Assembly (NCBI RefSeq): GCF_019665765.1
Contig: NZ_CP081150.1
Location: 3,348,001-3,412,000 of the forward strand
Direction of reading: 5' to 3'
Origin: Deefgea tanakiae
Lineage (GTDB): Bacteria; Pseudomonadota; Gammaproteobacteria; Burkholderiales; Chitinibacteraceae
Length of the DNA stretch: 64,000 nt
In this document: positions 36,424 to 45,284 of the stretch, piece by piece
How the letters are laid out: the number at the start of each line of letters is the position of its first letter
Numbering within the stretch: position 1 is the first letter of the stretch
Program-made: the position numbers and the translations under genes
Notes under the pieces: generated by a model
The model's database searches: none
What the model saw: the letters and a program-made list of their open reading frames with translations, nothing else
Told to the model about the DNA's origin: nothing

Positions 36424-36963
36424 TTGCACATTCTCAAACTTGGTCTACTAGGTTTACTGCTGTTGTTAACGGCCTGCGCACAAAAACCGCTCAAACCGCC
36501 ATCGGAAGGGTTTGCTGCGCAAGGCCGGGTCAATATTCGCAGCCAAACGGAGGCTAATACAGCTCAGTTTGATTGGCTTGCGACACCCGAGCGCGATGTA
36601 CTGTCGCTCTCCACCCCATTGGGAACGACGCTGGCTGAGCTAACTATTCTCTACCAGCAAGGCGAGATCGTATCGGCCACCCTCAAGCATGGGCAAACCA
36701 CTGAAGCAGCGGCTGATCCAGAGTCTTTGTTGCAAAACCTGTCTGGCCTTACCTTGCCGGTCTCGGGTATGCGTTGGTGGTTGCGAGGCCTGCCCGATGC
36801 GAGACTGCCATTTACCCGTGCGGGAGATTCATTCACACAAAGCGGTTGGCTGGTGAACGCGACTGATTTTCGGGATGGGTCTTTGCCGTATAAAATTGAA
36901 TTAACGCGTGATGATTTACGCATCCGCGTGATGATTAGCGAATGGAGTTCAGCTGCGCCATGA
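36424..36963 (+). CDS. lolB: Outer-membrane lipoprotein insertase LolB
   Basis: The 179-residue protein has a lipobox LLTAC (Cys18) and the LolB landmarks GRVNIRS, FDWLATPE, LSLSTPLGTTLAEL and RWWLRGLPD. It receives lipoproteins from LolA and inserts them in the outer membrane. The start is TTG immediately after the stop of the TPR gene; no ATG is available near the lipobox. Its TGA overlaps the ispE ATG. The order TPR-lolB-ispE-tRNA-Gln-prs is typical for this group. Confidence 0.88.
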   Translation: MHILKLGLLGLLLLLTACAQKPLKPPSEGFAAQGRVNIRSQTEANTAQFDWLATPERDVLSLSTPLGTTLAELTILYQQGEIVSATLKHGQTTEAAADPESLLQNLSGLTLPVSGMRWWLRGLPDARLPFTRAGDSFTQSGWLVNATDFRDGSLPYKIELTRDDLRIRVMISEWSSAAP

Positions 36964-37844
36964 GTTTTAGCCCTATTGCCGATGAGCAAGGTTTTTTAGC
37001 TTATCCCGCACCTGCCAAGTTGAATCTGTTTTTGCATATCGTTGGTCGAAGGGCTGATGGTTATCATTTACTGCAGTCGGTTTTTCAGTTGGTGGATGCG
37101 CACGATACAATTTATCTGCGCTTGCGCGATGATGGACAAATCGTGCATCACAACCCGATGCCGGGTGTACCGGCTGACACCGATTTAACTGTACGAGCAG
37201 CACGACTACTGCAGTCAAAATTGCAATCAACTTCAAAAATCGGCGTCGATATTCGCGTTGAAAAACGCTTGCCGATGGGCGGTGGAATGGGGGGCGGTAG
37301 CTCGGATGCGGCAACGGTCTTGCTGGCGCTCAATCGACTTTGGAATGGCAAGCTGTCGCGGACCGATTTAATGGGCTTGGGCTTGCAGCTGGGCGCGGAT
37401 GTACCATTCTTTATTTTTGGCCGTAATGCCTTCGTTGAGGGCATCGGTGAAGTGATGACCGAAGTCGAAACACCCGATCGTCATTTTGTGGTTTTACACC
37501 CGCAGGTGCATGTTTCTACACCGGAAATTTTTAAAGACCCTAACTTGACAAGAAATACGCCCTCTATTAAAGTTCGCGGCCTTGAGGAGGCTGTGACGCG
37601 GAACGATTTAGAGTCTTGCGCGGTACAGAAGTATCCTGAGATCGGTCGGCATTTGGATTATTTAAATCAATTTGCACCTGCTAGAATGACCGGATCGGGG
37701 AGCTGTGTATTTGCAGAAATTGCTTCACAAGCCGAAGTAGATGCTGTATTATTCGGCCTTCTTGAAAGTATCAACGGTTTTGCAGTGCAGACGCTAAAAC
37801 GTCACCCGTTGTACGAATACGCTGATGAAAACGTCAGCGCATAA
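36960..37844 (+). CDS. ispE: 4-Diphosphocytidyl-2-C-methylerythritol kinase
   Basis: The 294-residue GHMP kinase has PAPAKLNLFLHIVGRRADGYH at the start and LPMGGGMGGGSSDAATVL as the ATP loop (about 105-120). The C-terminal TGSGSCVF motif is also present. It acts in the MEP pathway to isoprenoids. The ATG overlaps the lolB stop (ATGA); a start six codons earlier is less likely. It is followed by tRNA-Gln within seven bases. Confidence 0.93.
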   Translation: MSFSPIADEQGFLAYPAPAKLNLFLHIVGRRADGYHLLQSVFQLVDAHDTIYLRLRDDGQIVHHNPMPGVPADTDLTVRAARLLQSKLQSTSKIGVDIRVEKRLPMGGGMGGGSSDAATVLLALNRLWNGKLSRTDLMGLGLQLGADVPFFIFGRNAFVEGIGEVMTEVETPDRHFVVLHPQVHVSTPEIFKDPNLTRNTPSIKVRGLEEAVTRNDLESCAVQKYPEIGRHLDYLNQFAPARMTGSGSCVFAEIASQAEVDAVLFGLLESINGFAVQTLKRHPLYEYADENVSA

Positions 37845-37850
37845 ATCGCT

Positions 37851-37927
37851 AGGGGAGTCGCCAAGTTGGTTAAGGCACTGGATTTTGATTCCAGCATGCG
37901 AAGGTTCGAATCCTTCTTCCCCTGCCA
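37851..37927 (+). tRNA. tRNA-Gln (anticodon TTG)
   Basis: The 77-base sequence folds as a tRNA. The acceptor arm AGGGGAG pairs with TTCCCCT. The anticodon arm CTGGA-TTTTGAT-TCCAG shows anticodon TTG, and the T-arm is GAAGG-TTCGAAT-CCTTC. CCA is encoded at the 3' end. It lies between ispE and prs, as is common in Betaproteobacteria. Confidence 0.95.
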
Positions 37928-37938
37928 CCTATAAAAAG

Positions 37939-37978
37939 AAAGCGTGTAATTACATCAATTACACGCTTTTCGTTTTTT
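37939..37978 (+). terminator. Terminator after tRNA-Gln
   Basis: AAAGCGTGTAATT and AATTACACGCTTT form long arms followed by TTCGTTTTTT. Some readthrough into prs is possible, as its start is only about 12 bases further on. Confidence 0.75.
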
Positions 37979-37990
37979 CAGGATTTGGAA

Positions 37991-38941
37991 ATGGCTTACG
38001 ACAGCCTCATGGTATTTACCGGCAACGCCAACCCGCGCCTTGCTGAACGTGTAGTAAATCATCTGGACATCTCATTGGGGCGCGCTACAGTTGGCCGCTT
38101 CTCTGACGGTGAAGTGACCGTTGAATTGCTGGAAAACGTTCGCGGCCGTGATGTGTTTGTACTGCAATCAACCTGTGTTCCGACGAACGATAACATCATG
38201 GAAATGATGTTGATGGTTGATTCACTCAAACGCGCTTCGGCAGGTCGGATTACTGCCGCGATTCCTTACTTTGGTTACGCACGCCAGGATCGCCGTCCGC
38301 GTTCAGCACGCGTACCGATTTCAGCGAAAGTCGTTGCCAATATGCTGCAAGTGGCTGGTGTTGATCGTGTATTGACGGTAGACGTCCATGCTGACCAGAT
38401 CCAAGGTTTCTTTGATATTCCGGTTGATAATATCTACTCAACCCCTGTGTTGTTGGCTGATATTCGCGCCAAGAACTACGAAAACCTGATGATTGTTTCT
38501 CCAGACGTTGGCGGCGTATTGCGTGCTCGTGCGATGGCGAAACAGTTGGGCGTTGATATGGCGATTATCGACAAGCGTCGTCCGAAAGCTAACGTAGCTG
38601 AAGTGATGCACATCATCGGTGACGTAAAAGATCGTGATTGCGTGATTATCGATGACATGATTGATACCGCGAATACGCTGTGTAAAGCCGCTGAAGCATT
38701 GAAAAAATTTGGTGCAAAACGCGTGATGGCTTATGCCACGCATGCTGTGTTTTCTGGTGCAGCTGTCGATCGCATCATGCAATCTGAATTGGATGAAGTA
38801 GTCGTAACTGACACGATTCCAGTGAGCGAATTGGCGCAAGCGAGTGGCCGCGTTCGCGTGGTGTCGATTGCTGGTCTCTTAGCTGAAACGATGCGCCGCA
38901 TTAATAATGAAGAGTCGGTTTCTAGTCTGTTCGTCGATTAA
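37991..38941 (+). CDS. prs: Ribose-phosphate pyrophosphokinase
   Basis: The 316-residue enzyme has [27 protein letters not shown] (ATP/flexible loop region), [18 protein letters not shown] and the PRPP loop [15 protein letters not shown]. It makes PRPP from ribose-5-phosphate and ATP. It starts at ATG 37991 with AGGA upstream. It forms part of the conserved run lolB-ispE-tRNA-prs-rplY-pth. All motifs are intact. Confidence 0.96.
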   Translation: MAYDSLMVFTGNANPRLAERVVNHLDISLGRATVGRFSDGEVTVELLENVRGRDVFVLQSTCVPTNDNIMEMMLMVDSLKRASAGRITAAIPYFGYARQDRRPRSARVPISAKVVANMLQVAGVDRVLTVDVHADQIQGFFDIPVDNIYSTPVLLADIRAKNYENLMIVSPDVGGVLRARAMAKQLGVDMAIIDKRRPKANVAEVMHIIGDVKDRDCVIIDDMIDTANTLCKAAEALKKFGAKRVMAYATHAVFSGAAVDRIMQSELDEVVVTDTIPVSELAQASGRVRVVSIAGLLAETMRRINNEESVSSLFVD

Positions 38942-38951
38942 TTAAGTATTT

Positions 38952-38985
38952 AAAAGCCTACATGTATATACCTGTAGGCTTTGTT
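38952..38985 (+). terminator. Terminator of prs
   Basis: AAGCCTACA and TGTAGGCTT form arms with a 10-base loop, followed by TTGTTTC. The T-run is imperfect, so termination may be partial. Confidence 0.65.
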
Positions 38986-39071
38986 TCAAAAGAATTCAGG
39001 GGCTATACCCCGAATCGTATGCTTCTCTGGTCGCGGGGGGCGTATGTTATTTTTCCTATTGGAGTATCACA

Positions 39072-39650
39072 ATGACTTTCGAATTAAAAGCTACAAGCCG
39101 CGCACAGCAGGGCACTGGTGCGAGCCGCCGCCTGCGTAAAGCTGGCCAATTGCCAGGTATCGTTTACGGTGGCGCTGCTGATGCAGTTGCAATCAACCTG
39201 GATCACAACAGCATGTACTACACGCTGCAAGATGAAAAATTCCACACTGCTTTGATCAGCTTGTCTGTTGATGGCGGCGCTGCTGAGCAAGTTGTTGTTC
39301 GTGCGGTTCAATACCACCCGTTCAAACAACAAGTTCAACACATCGACTTCCAACGTGTGAACGCTGAGTCTGTAATTGAATTGCGTATTCCATTGCACTT
39401 CGTTGGTGGCGACACTTGCCTCGGCGTGAAGATGCAAGGCGGCGCAATCAGCAATGTATTGAAAGAAGTTATGGTTCGTTGCGTTGCTTCTAAATTGCCA
39501 GAGTTCATTACTGTTGACCAATCTAACTTGGCAGTAGGTAACTTGTCAGTTCACTTGTCTGACATCGCTTTGCCAGAAGGCGTTCAATTGGTATCGCTAT
39601 TGCGCGGTGCAGATTTGGCCGTTTCTATGTTGAATGGCGCAAAAGGTTAA
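39072..39650 (+). CDS. rplY: 50S ribosomal protein L25 (CTC/TL5 type)
   Basis: The 192-residue protein has the L25 N-terminal domain (SRAQQGTGASRRLRKAGQLPGIVYGG) and the C-terminal CTC/TL5 domain (about 95-192, LRIPLHFVGGDTC, LPEFITVDQSNL, GVQLVSLL). It binds 5S rRNA. It is the long two-domain form. GGAG precedes the ATG. The codon choice is biased to frequent codons, as expected for a ribosomal protein. Confidence 0.95.
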   Translation: MTFELKATSRAQQGTGASRRLRKAGQLPGIVYGGAADAVAINLDHNSMYYTLQDEKFHTALISLSVDGGAAEQVVVRAVQYHPFKQQVQHIDFQRVNAESVIELRIPLHFVGGDTCLGVKMQGGAISNVLKEVMVRCVASKLPEFITVDQSNLAVGNLSVHLSDIALPEGVQLVSLLRGADLAVSMLNGAKG

Positions 39651-39673
39651 TTTTAACTTTTTTGCTTTCAACG

Positions 39674-39703
39674 AAAAACCCGCCGATTTCGGCGGGTTTT
39701 TTT
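39674..39703 (+). terminator. Terminator of rplY
   Basis: AACCCGCCGA-TTT-CGGCGGGTT is followed by seven Ts. It also lies beyond the 3' end of the convergent chemoreceptor gene. Confidence 0.85.
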
Positions 39704-39719
39704 ATGTCGATTGAATCAC

Positions 39720-42038
39720 TTACTTTCTGGCAATAGCGGCCAATTTGCTAGCGGTTGCGCTCGCACTGAGGTTGTCGTTTTGCCAGTATTCATAAACGAC
39801 TTCAATCCATGCTTTTTTCAGATCATCTTGCACTGCCATATTGTGCGCCCAAGAAGGAACGAGGGTGTTTTTGCTTGATGCTTGAGTGAAGTCTTGCGCT
39901 GAAGCTTTGCCATAAGCATCAAGTTGGTTCAGGTCGATATCGGTTCGGGCGGGAATACTACCTTTGTGTTTGTTGTAGGCAATTTGCACTTCGGGCGTCA
40001 TGAGCAAGGTTGCAAAGTCAGTTTGCGCTTTTTGCCGTGCCGGATCTTTTTGTTTAAAGAAGGTCAGTGTATCGGCAGCAAAACTGTATTCACCATTTTG
40101 GGTTGGCGAAGCCCAAAATAGATAATCGGTATTGGCTTGTTTTTCGGCGGTATCAAATTCGCCTTTAACCCAATCGCCCATTAATTGCATCGCTGCGCGG
40201 CCATTAATAATGTCGGCGGTCACGAGGTTCCATTCACGCCCAACGGGGTCGACGGAGCAGAAGGGTTTAATTCGGCGGAACATTTCAAGCGCTTTGATGG
40301 TTTGTGCGCCAGAGAGTGCTGATTGATCAAGTTTGCTGAATGCATTGATGTAATGATTGGCACCGCACACGCCGAGCGTTACGGCTTCGAATAAGGTGGC
40401 AACTTGCCATTTTACTTCGCTGTGTGCAATCGGCGTAATGCCCGCAGCTTGCAGGCGTTCGCACAGTTGAATGAACTCGTCCCACGTGCTCGGTGCGCGC
40501 ACTTGGTTAATGCGCCGCATAATGGCTGCATTGACCCAAAGTACATTAACGCGTGCAACGCCCAGTGGCACGGCCACATAATGCCCTTCGGCATGCATTT
40601 GGTCGTCTAAAATTTTGGGCAGAATTTGATTCCATTGTTGCGCGTGCGCTAGGGAATCTAGATTGGCAAAAATGTCACGACCCGTCCAGTTTTGGATTTT
40701 TACGCCACCAATGGCGACTGCAGTTGGTAAGTTACCTGCTTCGACAGCCTTTTTCAGCATGCCCGGTACGTCTTTACCGTTGTGATTATCTGACCAGTGA
40801 TGGTTAATTTTATTCAGACGGGCTTTGATGTCGGCGACGGCGCGAAAACCACTGGCGGCAAACCAGCTGTGTAGCACTTCAATGTCGCCCAGTTGGAATT
40901 TACCCACCGCTTCCATCAATTCTCGGGCGCGAACATCTAACTGCTCTAATGCTCGTTTGGCTTGTTGTAGCGCTGAGTCGCTCGATTGACTCATATTATT
41001 GATCTGCTCAACCGAGCGCGCCATCGTTGTGCTGGCGGCAGTTTGTTCACGCGTTGAATCAGCAATTTCTTTGACCACGGTAACCACGGTGGACATGCGC
41101 TCACCAATGGTCAGCATTTGCTGGCGCGCGTCTTCTGCGCGCTCTGCGCTGCCGGTAATTCGGCCTGCGGTACTATTCATTGAGGCAACGACATTCTGTG
41201 TTTCACGATCAACCGTTTCGATGCGCTGCGTGATTTCAACCGTCGCGCTGGCACTGCGTTCGGCCAATTTACGCACTTCATCAGCCACAACTGCAAAGCC
41301 ACGGCCTTGCTCTCCGGCCCGGGCGGCTTCAATGGCGGCATTGAGAGCCAATAAATTGGTTTGTTGGGCGATGTCTTTAATAACACTGACAATGGTGCCG
41401 ATTTCTTGCGAATGTTTGCTCAGTGTACCCATGGTTTCGCCAAGTAGCTCAAATGAGGCGGTCATCTGGCCCACTTCATCAGCGACGCCTTGCACGGCAG
41501 CAGCGCTGATGCTGGATAAGCCCTGTGTTTCTCCCACAGTCTGGTCGACATCGTTGGCGTTATCGGCAATGTGCGTAATGCTCACGGTTATTTCTTCGAC
41601 CGCTGCCGCTGTTGCTGCTGCGTAGTCTGATTGCGTGTGGCTGTCTTTAACTAATTGACCGGTGACCGTAGTGAGTTCACGCAAGCCAAGTGAGAGGCCT
41701 TCCATATCACGCTGTACTTCGCGGAAGGTGCCCTGTAGGTTTTGGCTGTATTGATTAAAACCCCTCGCAATCTCACCAAATTCATCGCTTGAATTAATTG
41801 CAATTCGAGTGTTGAGGTCTCCGCCACTCGCAGCCAGACTTTGCATCGTGCTGCTGAGTTGTTGTAAGGGGCGCAGTTGGAATTGCACAGCAATAAAGAG
41901 TAAAACTGCTGAGAGGGGAACTCCCAATAAGCAAGGCAGCCAAGCCGAGTCAAAATATTGAATGGCACTCAAGATTGCGACTAAGCAAACGATGTTGATG
42001 GCAAGGCAAAGTGCAATTAAGCGCTGACTAACTGACAT
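39720..42038 (-). CDS. Chemoreceptor fused to a GtsA-like sugar-binding domain
   Basis: The 772-residue protein has two membrane helices (about 7-27 and 34-53) with only a short loop between them. A HAMP-like region (54-106) and a complete chemoreceptor signalling domain (about 110-383, tip [20 protein letters not shown]) follow. From about 386 to 772 it resembles the glucose/mannose ABC binding protein Gts[52 protein letters not shown]. No membrane segment or signal lies before that domain, so it should be cytoplasmic. GGAGATAGGT before ATG 42038 fixes the start; an ATG 18 codons upstream lacks one. The architecture is described in the findings. Confidence 0.85.
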   Translation of the reverse strand: MSVSQRLIALCLAINIVCLVAILSAIQYFDSAWLPCLLGVPLSAVLLFIAVQFQLRPLQQLSSTMQSLAASGGDLNTRIAINSSDEFGEIARGFNQYSQNLQGTFREVQRDMEGLSLGLRELTTVTGQLVKDSHTQSDYAAATAAAVEEITVSITHIADNANDVDQTVGETQGLSSISAAAVQGVADEVGQMTASFELLGETMGTLSKHSQEIGTIVSVIKDIAQQTNLLALNAAIEAARAGEQGRGFAVVADEVRKLAERSASATVEITQRIETVDRETQNVVASMNSTAGRITGSAERAEDARQQMLTIGERMSTVVTVVKEIADSTREQTAASTTMARSVEQINNMSQSSDSALQQAKRALEQLDVRARELMEAVGKFQLGDIEVLHSWFAASGFRAVADIKARLNKINHHWSDNHNGKDVPGMLKKAVEAGNLPTAVAIGGVKIQNWTGRDIFANLDSLAHAQQWNQILPKILDDQMHAEGHYVAVPLGVARVNVLWVNAAIMRRINQVRAPSTWDEFIQLCERLQAAGITPIAHSEVKWQVATLFEAVTLGVCGANHYINAFSKLDQSALSGAQTIKALEMFRRIKPFCSVDPVGREWNLVTADIINGRAAMQLMGDWVKGEFDTAEKQANTDYLFWASPTQNGEYSFAADTLTFFKQKDPARQKAQTDFATLLMTPEVQIAYNKHKGSIPARTDIDLNQLDAYGKASAQDFTQASSKNTLVPSWAHNMAVQDDLKKAWIEVVYEYWQNDNLSASATASKLAAIARK

Positions 42039-42322
42039 ACCTATCTCCTGACTCGCGCCAGAGTGCAGGCGCGTTGAAGCAGTTTGAATCACGGTTTAAT
42101 AAAATATAGCAGGTCTCAGTATCGTACATAACTAGGGTTACGTTGTAATTATTCGCAAATTTTTGAAAAACCACCTTGGTTTTTAGCTTTTCTACTTAAT
42201 GAGTAAGACTCAGTTGATCGAATTGGCTGGGGGAGTGATAAATCTGTCATCGTTACACTGCAGAAGTGAGGTACACGCAGGTATCATAGCGGTCTTATTT
42301 GAGTTGTTGCATTGAGGGCAGG

Positions 42323-42937
42323 ATGGCGATTAAGTTGATAGTAGGCTTGGGAAATCCCGGCGCAGAATATGAGGCTACGCGGCACAATGCTGGATTTTGG
42401 CTGGTCGATCATCTGGCGCGCGATGGGCAGATTTCACTGCGGCATGATAGTAAATTTCATGGCTTTAGCGGCCGAGTTAAAATTGCTGGCCAAGATATTT
42501 GGTTGTTGCAACCGCAAACCTATATGAATCGCAGTGGACTTGCCGTGGTTGCTTTGGCGCAGTTTTATAAAATCCTGCCTGATGAAATCCTTGTTGTGCA
42601 CGACGAATTGGATATTGCGCCGGGCTTGGTGAAGCTCAAGCAAGGTGGCGGTAACGGCGGTCATAATGGTTTGAAAGACATTCAAGCGCATCTATCAACG
42701 CCGAATTTTTGGCGTTTGCGTTTAGGTATTGGCCATCCTGGCAACAAAAATGAAGTAGCTAATTTTGTACTCAAGCCGCCACGTAAAGAAGAGCAAGACT
42801 TAATTGATGACGCAATTTTGAAGTCACTGGCCGTATTGCCCAAGGTCGTGAAGGGTGAAACAGGTCCTGCGATGAGTTTATTGCATACTGATGATTCGAA
42901 AAAGCGTGAGCATAAACCTGCACCAAGCAGTAGTTGA
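42323..42937 (+). CDS. pth: Peptidyl-tRNA hydrolase
   Basis: The 204-residue enzyme has [20 protein letters not shown] (about 5-24, catalytic His at RHN), [19 protein letters not shown] and [12 protein letters not shown]. It recycles peptidyl-tRNA by hydrolysing the ester bond. It starts at ATG 42323 with GGCAGG close by. A hydrophilic Lys/Pro/Ser tail ends the protein. The gap before it contains the upstream region of the divergent chemoreceptor. Confidence 0.95.
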   Translation: MAIKLIVGLGNPGAEYEATRHNAGFWLVDHLARDGQISLRHDSKFHGFSGRVKIAGQDIWLLQPQTYMNRSGLAVVALAQFYKILPDEILVVHDELDIAPGLVKLKQGGGNGGHNGLKDIQAHLSTPNFWRLRLGIGHPGNKNEVANFVLKPPRKEEQDLIDDAILKSLAVLPKVVKGETGPAMSLLHTDDSKKREHKPAPSSS

Positions 42938-42996
42938 TGTATTGCTTGGTGTGCGATGATTATTAATGGCTAGCTTGATATACCTATTGGATTTTT

Positions 42997-44082
42997 ATGA
43001 GCAATAAAGTAATCCCAGTCAATTTGATTACTGGATTTTTAGGCGTAGGTAAGACCACGGCGGTGATGAATTTATTGGCTCAAAAGCCAGCGGATGAGTA
43101 TTGGGCGATTGTGGTTAATGAGTTTGGTGAGGTCGGAATTGATGGCGCCACGCTTTCATCACTCGGCGATGGCTTGCAGGTAGCAGAAGTACCGGGTGGC
43201 TGCATTTGTTGCACGACTAGCCCGATGTTGCGCGTGACATTAGGTAAGTTAGCTCGCGGCAAGCGTCCTGATCGTTTGTTGATTGAGCCGTCGGGTTTGG
43301 GGCATCCGGCGGGAATTATCGATTTATTGCGTGATCCGATGTTGGCGAGTGCGTTTGAAGTTCGTGCCGTGATTACTTTGCTCGACCCGCGCCATTTGGA
43401 AGATCAGCGCTACACCTTGCACGAAACATGGCGAGATCAATTGCAACTTGCCGATGTCTTGGTAATGAACAAGAGCGATATTGCCGATGAAGCACAAATT
43501 CAACGCGCAGAGGCAATGGGCGCAGCTTTCTTTCCGCCGAAATTAGCGATGGTGCGTAGTGTGAAAGGGCTTTTCTCGCCCGAACTTTTGGATTTGGAAC
43601 TTCATCCCGAGCGTTGGCCTGATTCATTAGATCATGTCCGCCCAACAGGCGCGCATCATGGCGCTTATTCGTCGTCCCTCACTCGGCCTAATCGACTTAA
43701 GAGCGCGGTGGCTCAAGTAAACCAAGAGCCAGAGGTGTGGCCGATTTGTAAAACGCAGTCAAGTTTAGGGTCGCACAGTTGCGGGTGGATTTTTTCGCCA
43801 GAGACGATGTTTAGCAGTGGCAAGGTGGCGGATTTATTTACAGCCATGTCGAGTGCCGCGACACTGGGTATTGATGGAATTACGCGAGCTAAAGGGATAT
43901 TTAATACGGAGCGAGATTGGTATCGATTTGATTGGGTCGATGGTATGACCAGTGCGCTGCCTGCGGCTTATCGGCGGGATAGTCGGTTTGAAGTGATTGT
44001 TGAAGGTGAACAAGCGCCAGATTGGCGCTTGTTCACTGAGGCTTTATTAGCGACGCAAATTAACCCGCTAGCGCCGACCTAA
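42997..44082 (+). CDS. CobW/COG0523-family GTPase
   Basis: The 361-residue protein has a P-loop GFLGVGKTT (13-21), VNEFGEVGIDG, the metal-binding GGCICC motif (about 67-72), IEPSGLGHP and the G4 motif NKSD (about 157). The C-terminal CobW domain (about 270-360) is present but short. COG0523 GTPases insert or chaperone metals such as zinc. It could serve zinc-dependent proteins under zinc shortage and complements the Zrg operon at 3 kb, but that link is inference. Its 3' end overlaps the convergent gene by 23 bases. Confidence 0.85.
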   Translation: MSNKVIPVNLITGFLGVGKTTAVMNLLAQKPADEYWAIVVNEFGEVGIDGATLSSLGDGLQVAEVPGGCICCTTSPMLRVTLGKLARGKRPDRLLIEPSGLGHPAGIIDLLRDPMLASAFEVRAVITLLDPRHLEDQRYTLHETWRDQLQLADVLVMNKSDIADEAQIQRAEAMGAAFFPPKLAMVRSVKGLFSPELLDLELHPERWPDSLDHVRPTGAHHGAYSSSLTRPNRLKSAVAQVNQEPEVWPICKTQSSLGSHSCGWIFSPETMFSSGKVADLFTAMSSAATLGIDGITRAKGIFNTERDWYRFDWVDGMTSALPAAYRRDSRFEVIVEGEQAPDWRLFTEALLATQINPLAPT

Positions 44083-44599
44083 TTTGAAACATATAGGCGT
44101 CGACCATATCGGTATGGCCGGCGTCTTTCATCGCTTTTTGCCAGCGGTCGATGCAAAAGTTCAGATCCTCAGTGGTGGTCATCGTGTCAAATATGTCACT
44201 GATCATGAATTCTAATTTGTTAGATAGGTAAGCCTGATCCGTCATGGCCATGATGCGGCGAATTTTGTTTCGCGCACTCGCACTGGGTAATGGTTTGTTT
44301 GCGTTGATCGCTGCTGCCTCTGGCGCAGGTGTCGCTGCAGGCGTTGCCGTACTGGGTCGAGTGACGGGTGGACGTAAATCATCGACGCCAGTATTGGTGA
44401 TTAACTGTAATTCCATTAGCTGTTCAAGTTGTTTTTTTAACTCGTCCGGATTGGGTTGCAGACCGAGCAAGTCATCAAAGCGTTTATGTCCATCAATCAT
44501 GATGAGGATTTGACGGAGTCGAATCGGAAAACCGGCGCTGCGGGTTTGGACTTCGCGAAGGCCGGCTTCTGTTTTGCTAAAAATGGTATTCGTATTCAT
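44060..44599 (-). CDS. Hypothetical protein, tandem paralogue 1
   Basis: The 179-residue protein has an N-terminal helical/winged-helix-like domain (FSKTEAGLREVQTRSAGFP, RQILIMIDGHKRFDDLL, about 6-65). A Pro/Ala/Thr linker follows (about 75-105), then a helical C-terminal domain (KPLPSASARNKIRRIM to the end). The neighbour at 44699 has the same three-part layout, so they arose by duplication. The N-terminal motif FxKTxxGxxEIxxR...LIxIDG is widespread in proteobacterial proteins of unknown function. No catalytic motif is seen. Confidence 0.65.
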   Translation of the reverse strand: MNTNTIFSKTEAGLREVQTRSAGFPIRLRQILIMIDGHKRFDDLLGLQPNPDELKKQLEQLMELQLITNTGVDDLRPPVTRPSTATPAATPAPEAAAINANKPLPSASARNKIRRIMAMTDQAYLSNKLEFMISDIFDTMTTTEDLNFCIDRWQKAMKDAGHTDMVDAYMFQIRSALAG

Positions 44600-44698
44600 G
44601 GGCGGTCTCTGAACAGCTTTGCCACAGGCTACATTAAAATAAGCATTTCATGATATCGGGGTTATTCCTTGTTATGCGTAAGAAAATGTTGCGGAACA

Positions 44699-45178
44699 TT
44701 AACTACTAGCAGACAGTAGAAGCCTGATCTGCCCTAGCTGCTGCTCTGCATAGCGCATTTTTCCTTGGTTTAGTAATTCTTCATACCACTCTGCAATCAA
44801 GTGTTCGAGTTCTTGGCGCGTTTCTGCATGATCGAATTGGGACTGCAAAGCTGTTGTAAATTCTCCACCTAAGTACAACATATTGCCTTGGTGTAATATG
44901 CTTCTGATTTCTGCGAGAGCCGCAGCGCTGGGTAGTGGCTTGCTGCCTATTGGGGTCGTAGTCGCTGAGGCATCGAGTTGAGTAATGAATCCCGCTGCTT
45001 GTAGTTTTTCTAGTCGAACCAATAAATCACTGAGTGGCATCAATTTTGTGAGTGCTTCGACACTCATTTGCCCATCAATGACAATCAAGAGTTGTCGCTC
45101 ACGAAAGCTCAAGTTGGCGCTACGACTACTGATTTCTTGCTGTCCTGCCGCCGTTTTTTCGTAAAAAGTATGATCCAT
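44699..45178 (-). CDS. Hypothetical protein, tandem paralogue 2
   Basis: The 159-residue protein parallels paralogue 1: FYEKTAAGQQEISSRSANL and RQLLIVIDGQMSVEAL at the N-terminus, a shorter linker, then KPLPSAAALAEIRSILHQG and a helical end. It lies 99 bases upstream of paralogue 1 on the same strand and the two are probably transcribed together. Function unknown. Confidence 0.65.
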   Translation of the reverse strand: MDHTFYEKTAAGQQEISSRSANLSFRERQLLIVIDGQMSVEALTKLMPLSDLLVRLEKLQAAGFITQLDASATTTPIGSKPLPSAAALAEIRSILHQGNMLYLGGEFTTALQSQFDHAETRQELEHLIAEWYEELLNQGKMRYAEQQLGQIRLLLSASS

Positions 45179-45230
45179 GATGATCTCGAATAAGCGTTTA
45201 TTTATTCAAGACTGCAAGGACAATTCGGTG

Positions 45231-45265
45231 TGAAAAAAAAGCCGCTCAATAAGATAAGCGGCTTT
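45231..45265 (-). terminator. Terminator of the resBC unit
   Basis: On the minus strand GCCGCTTATC...GAGCGGC forms a hairpin followed by eight Ts. It lies about 20 bases beyond the resC stop. Confidence 0.85.
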
Positions 45266-45284
45266 TCTAGTTGGCGATCACGGC

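Noticed and set aside
40999-41625. Plus-strand frame of 208 codons
   Set aside because: It is antisense to the signalling domain of the chemoreceptor gene and has no recognisable features.
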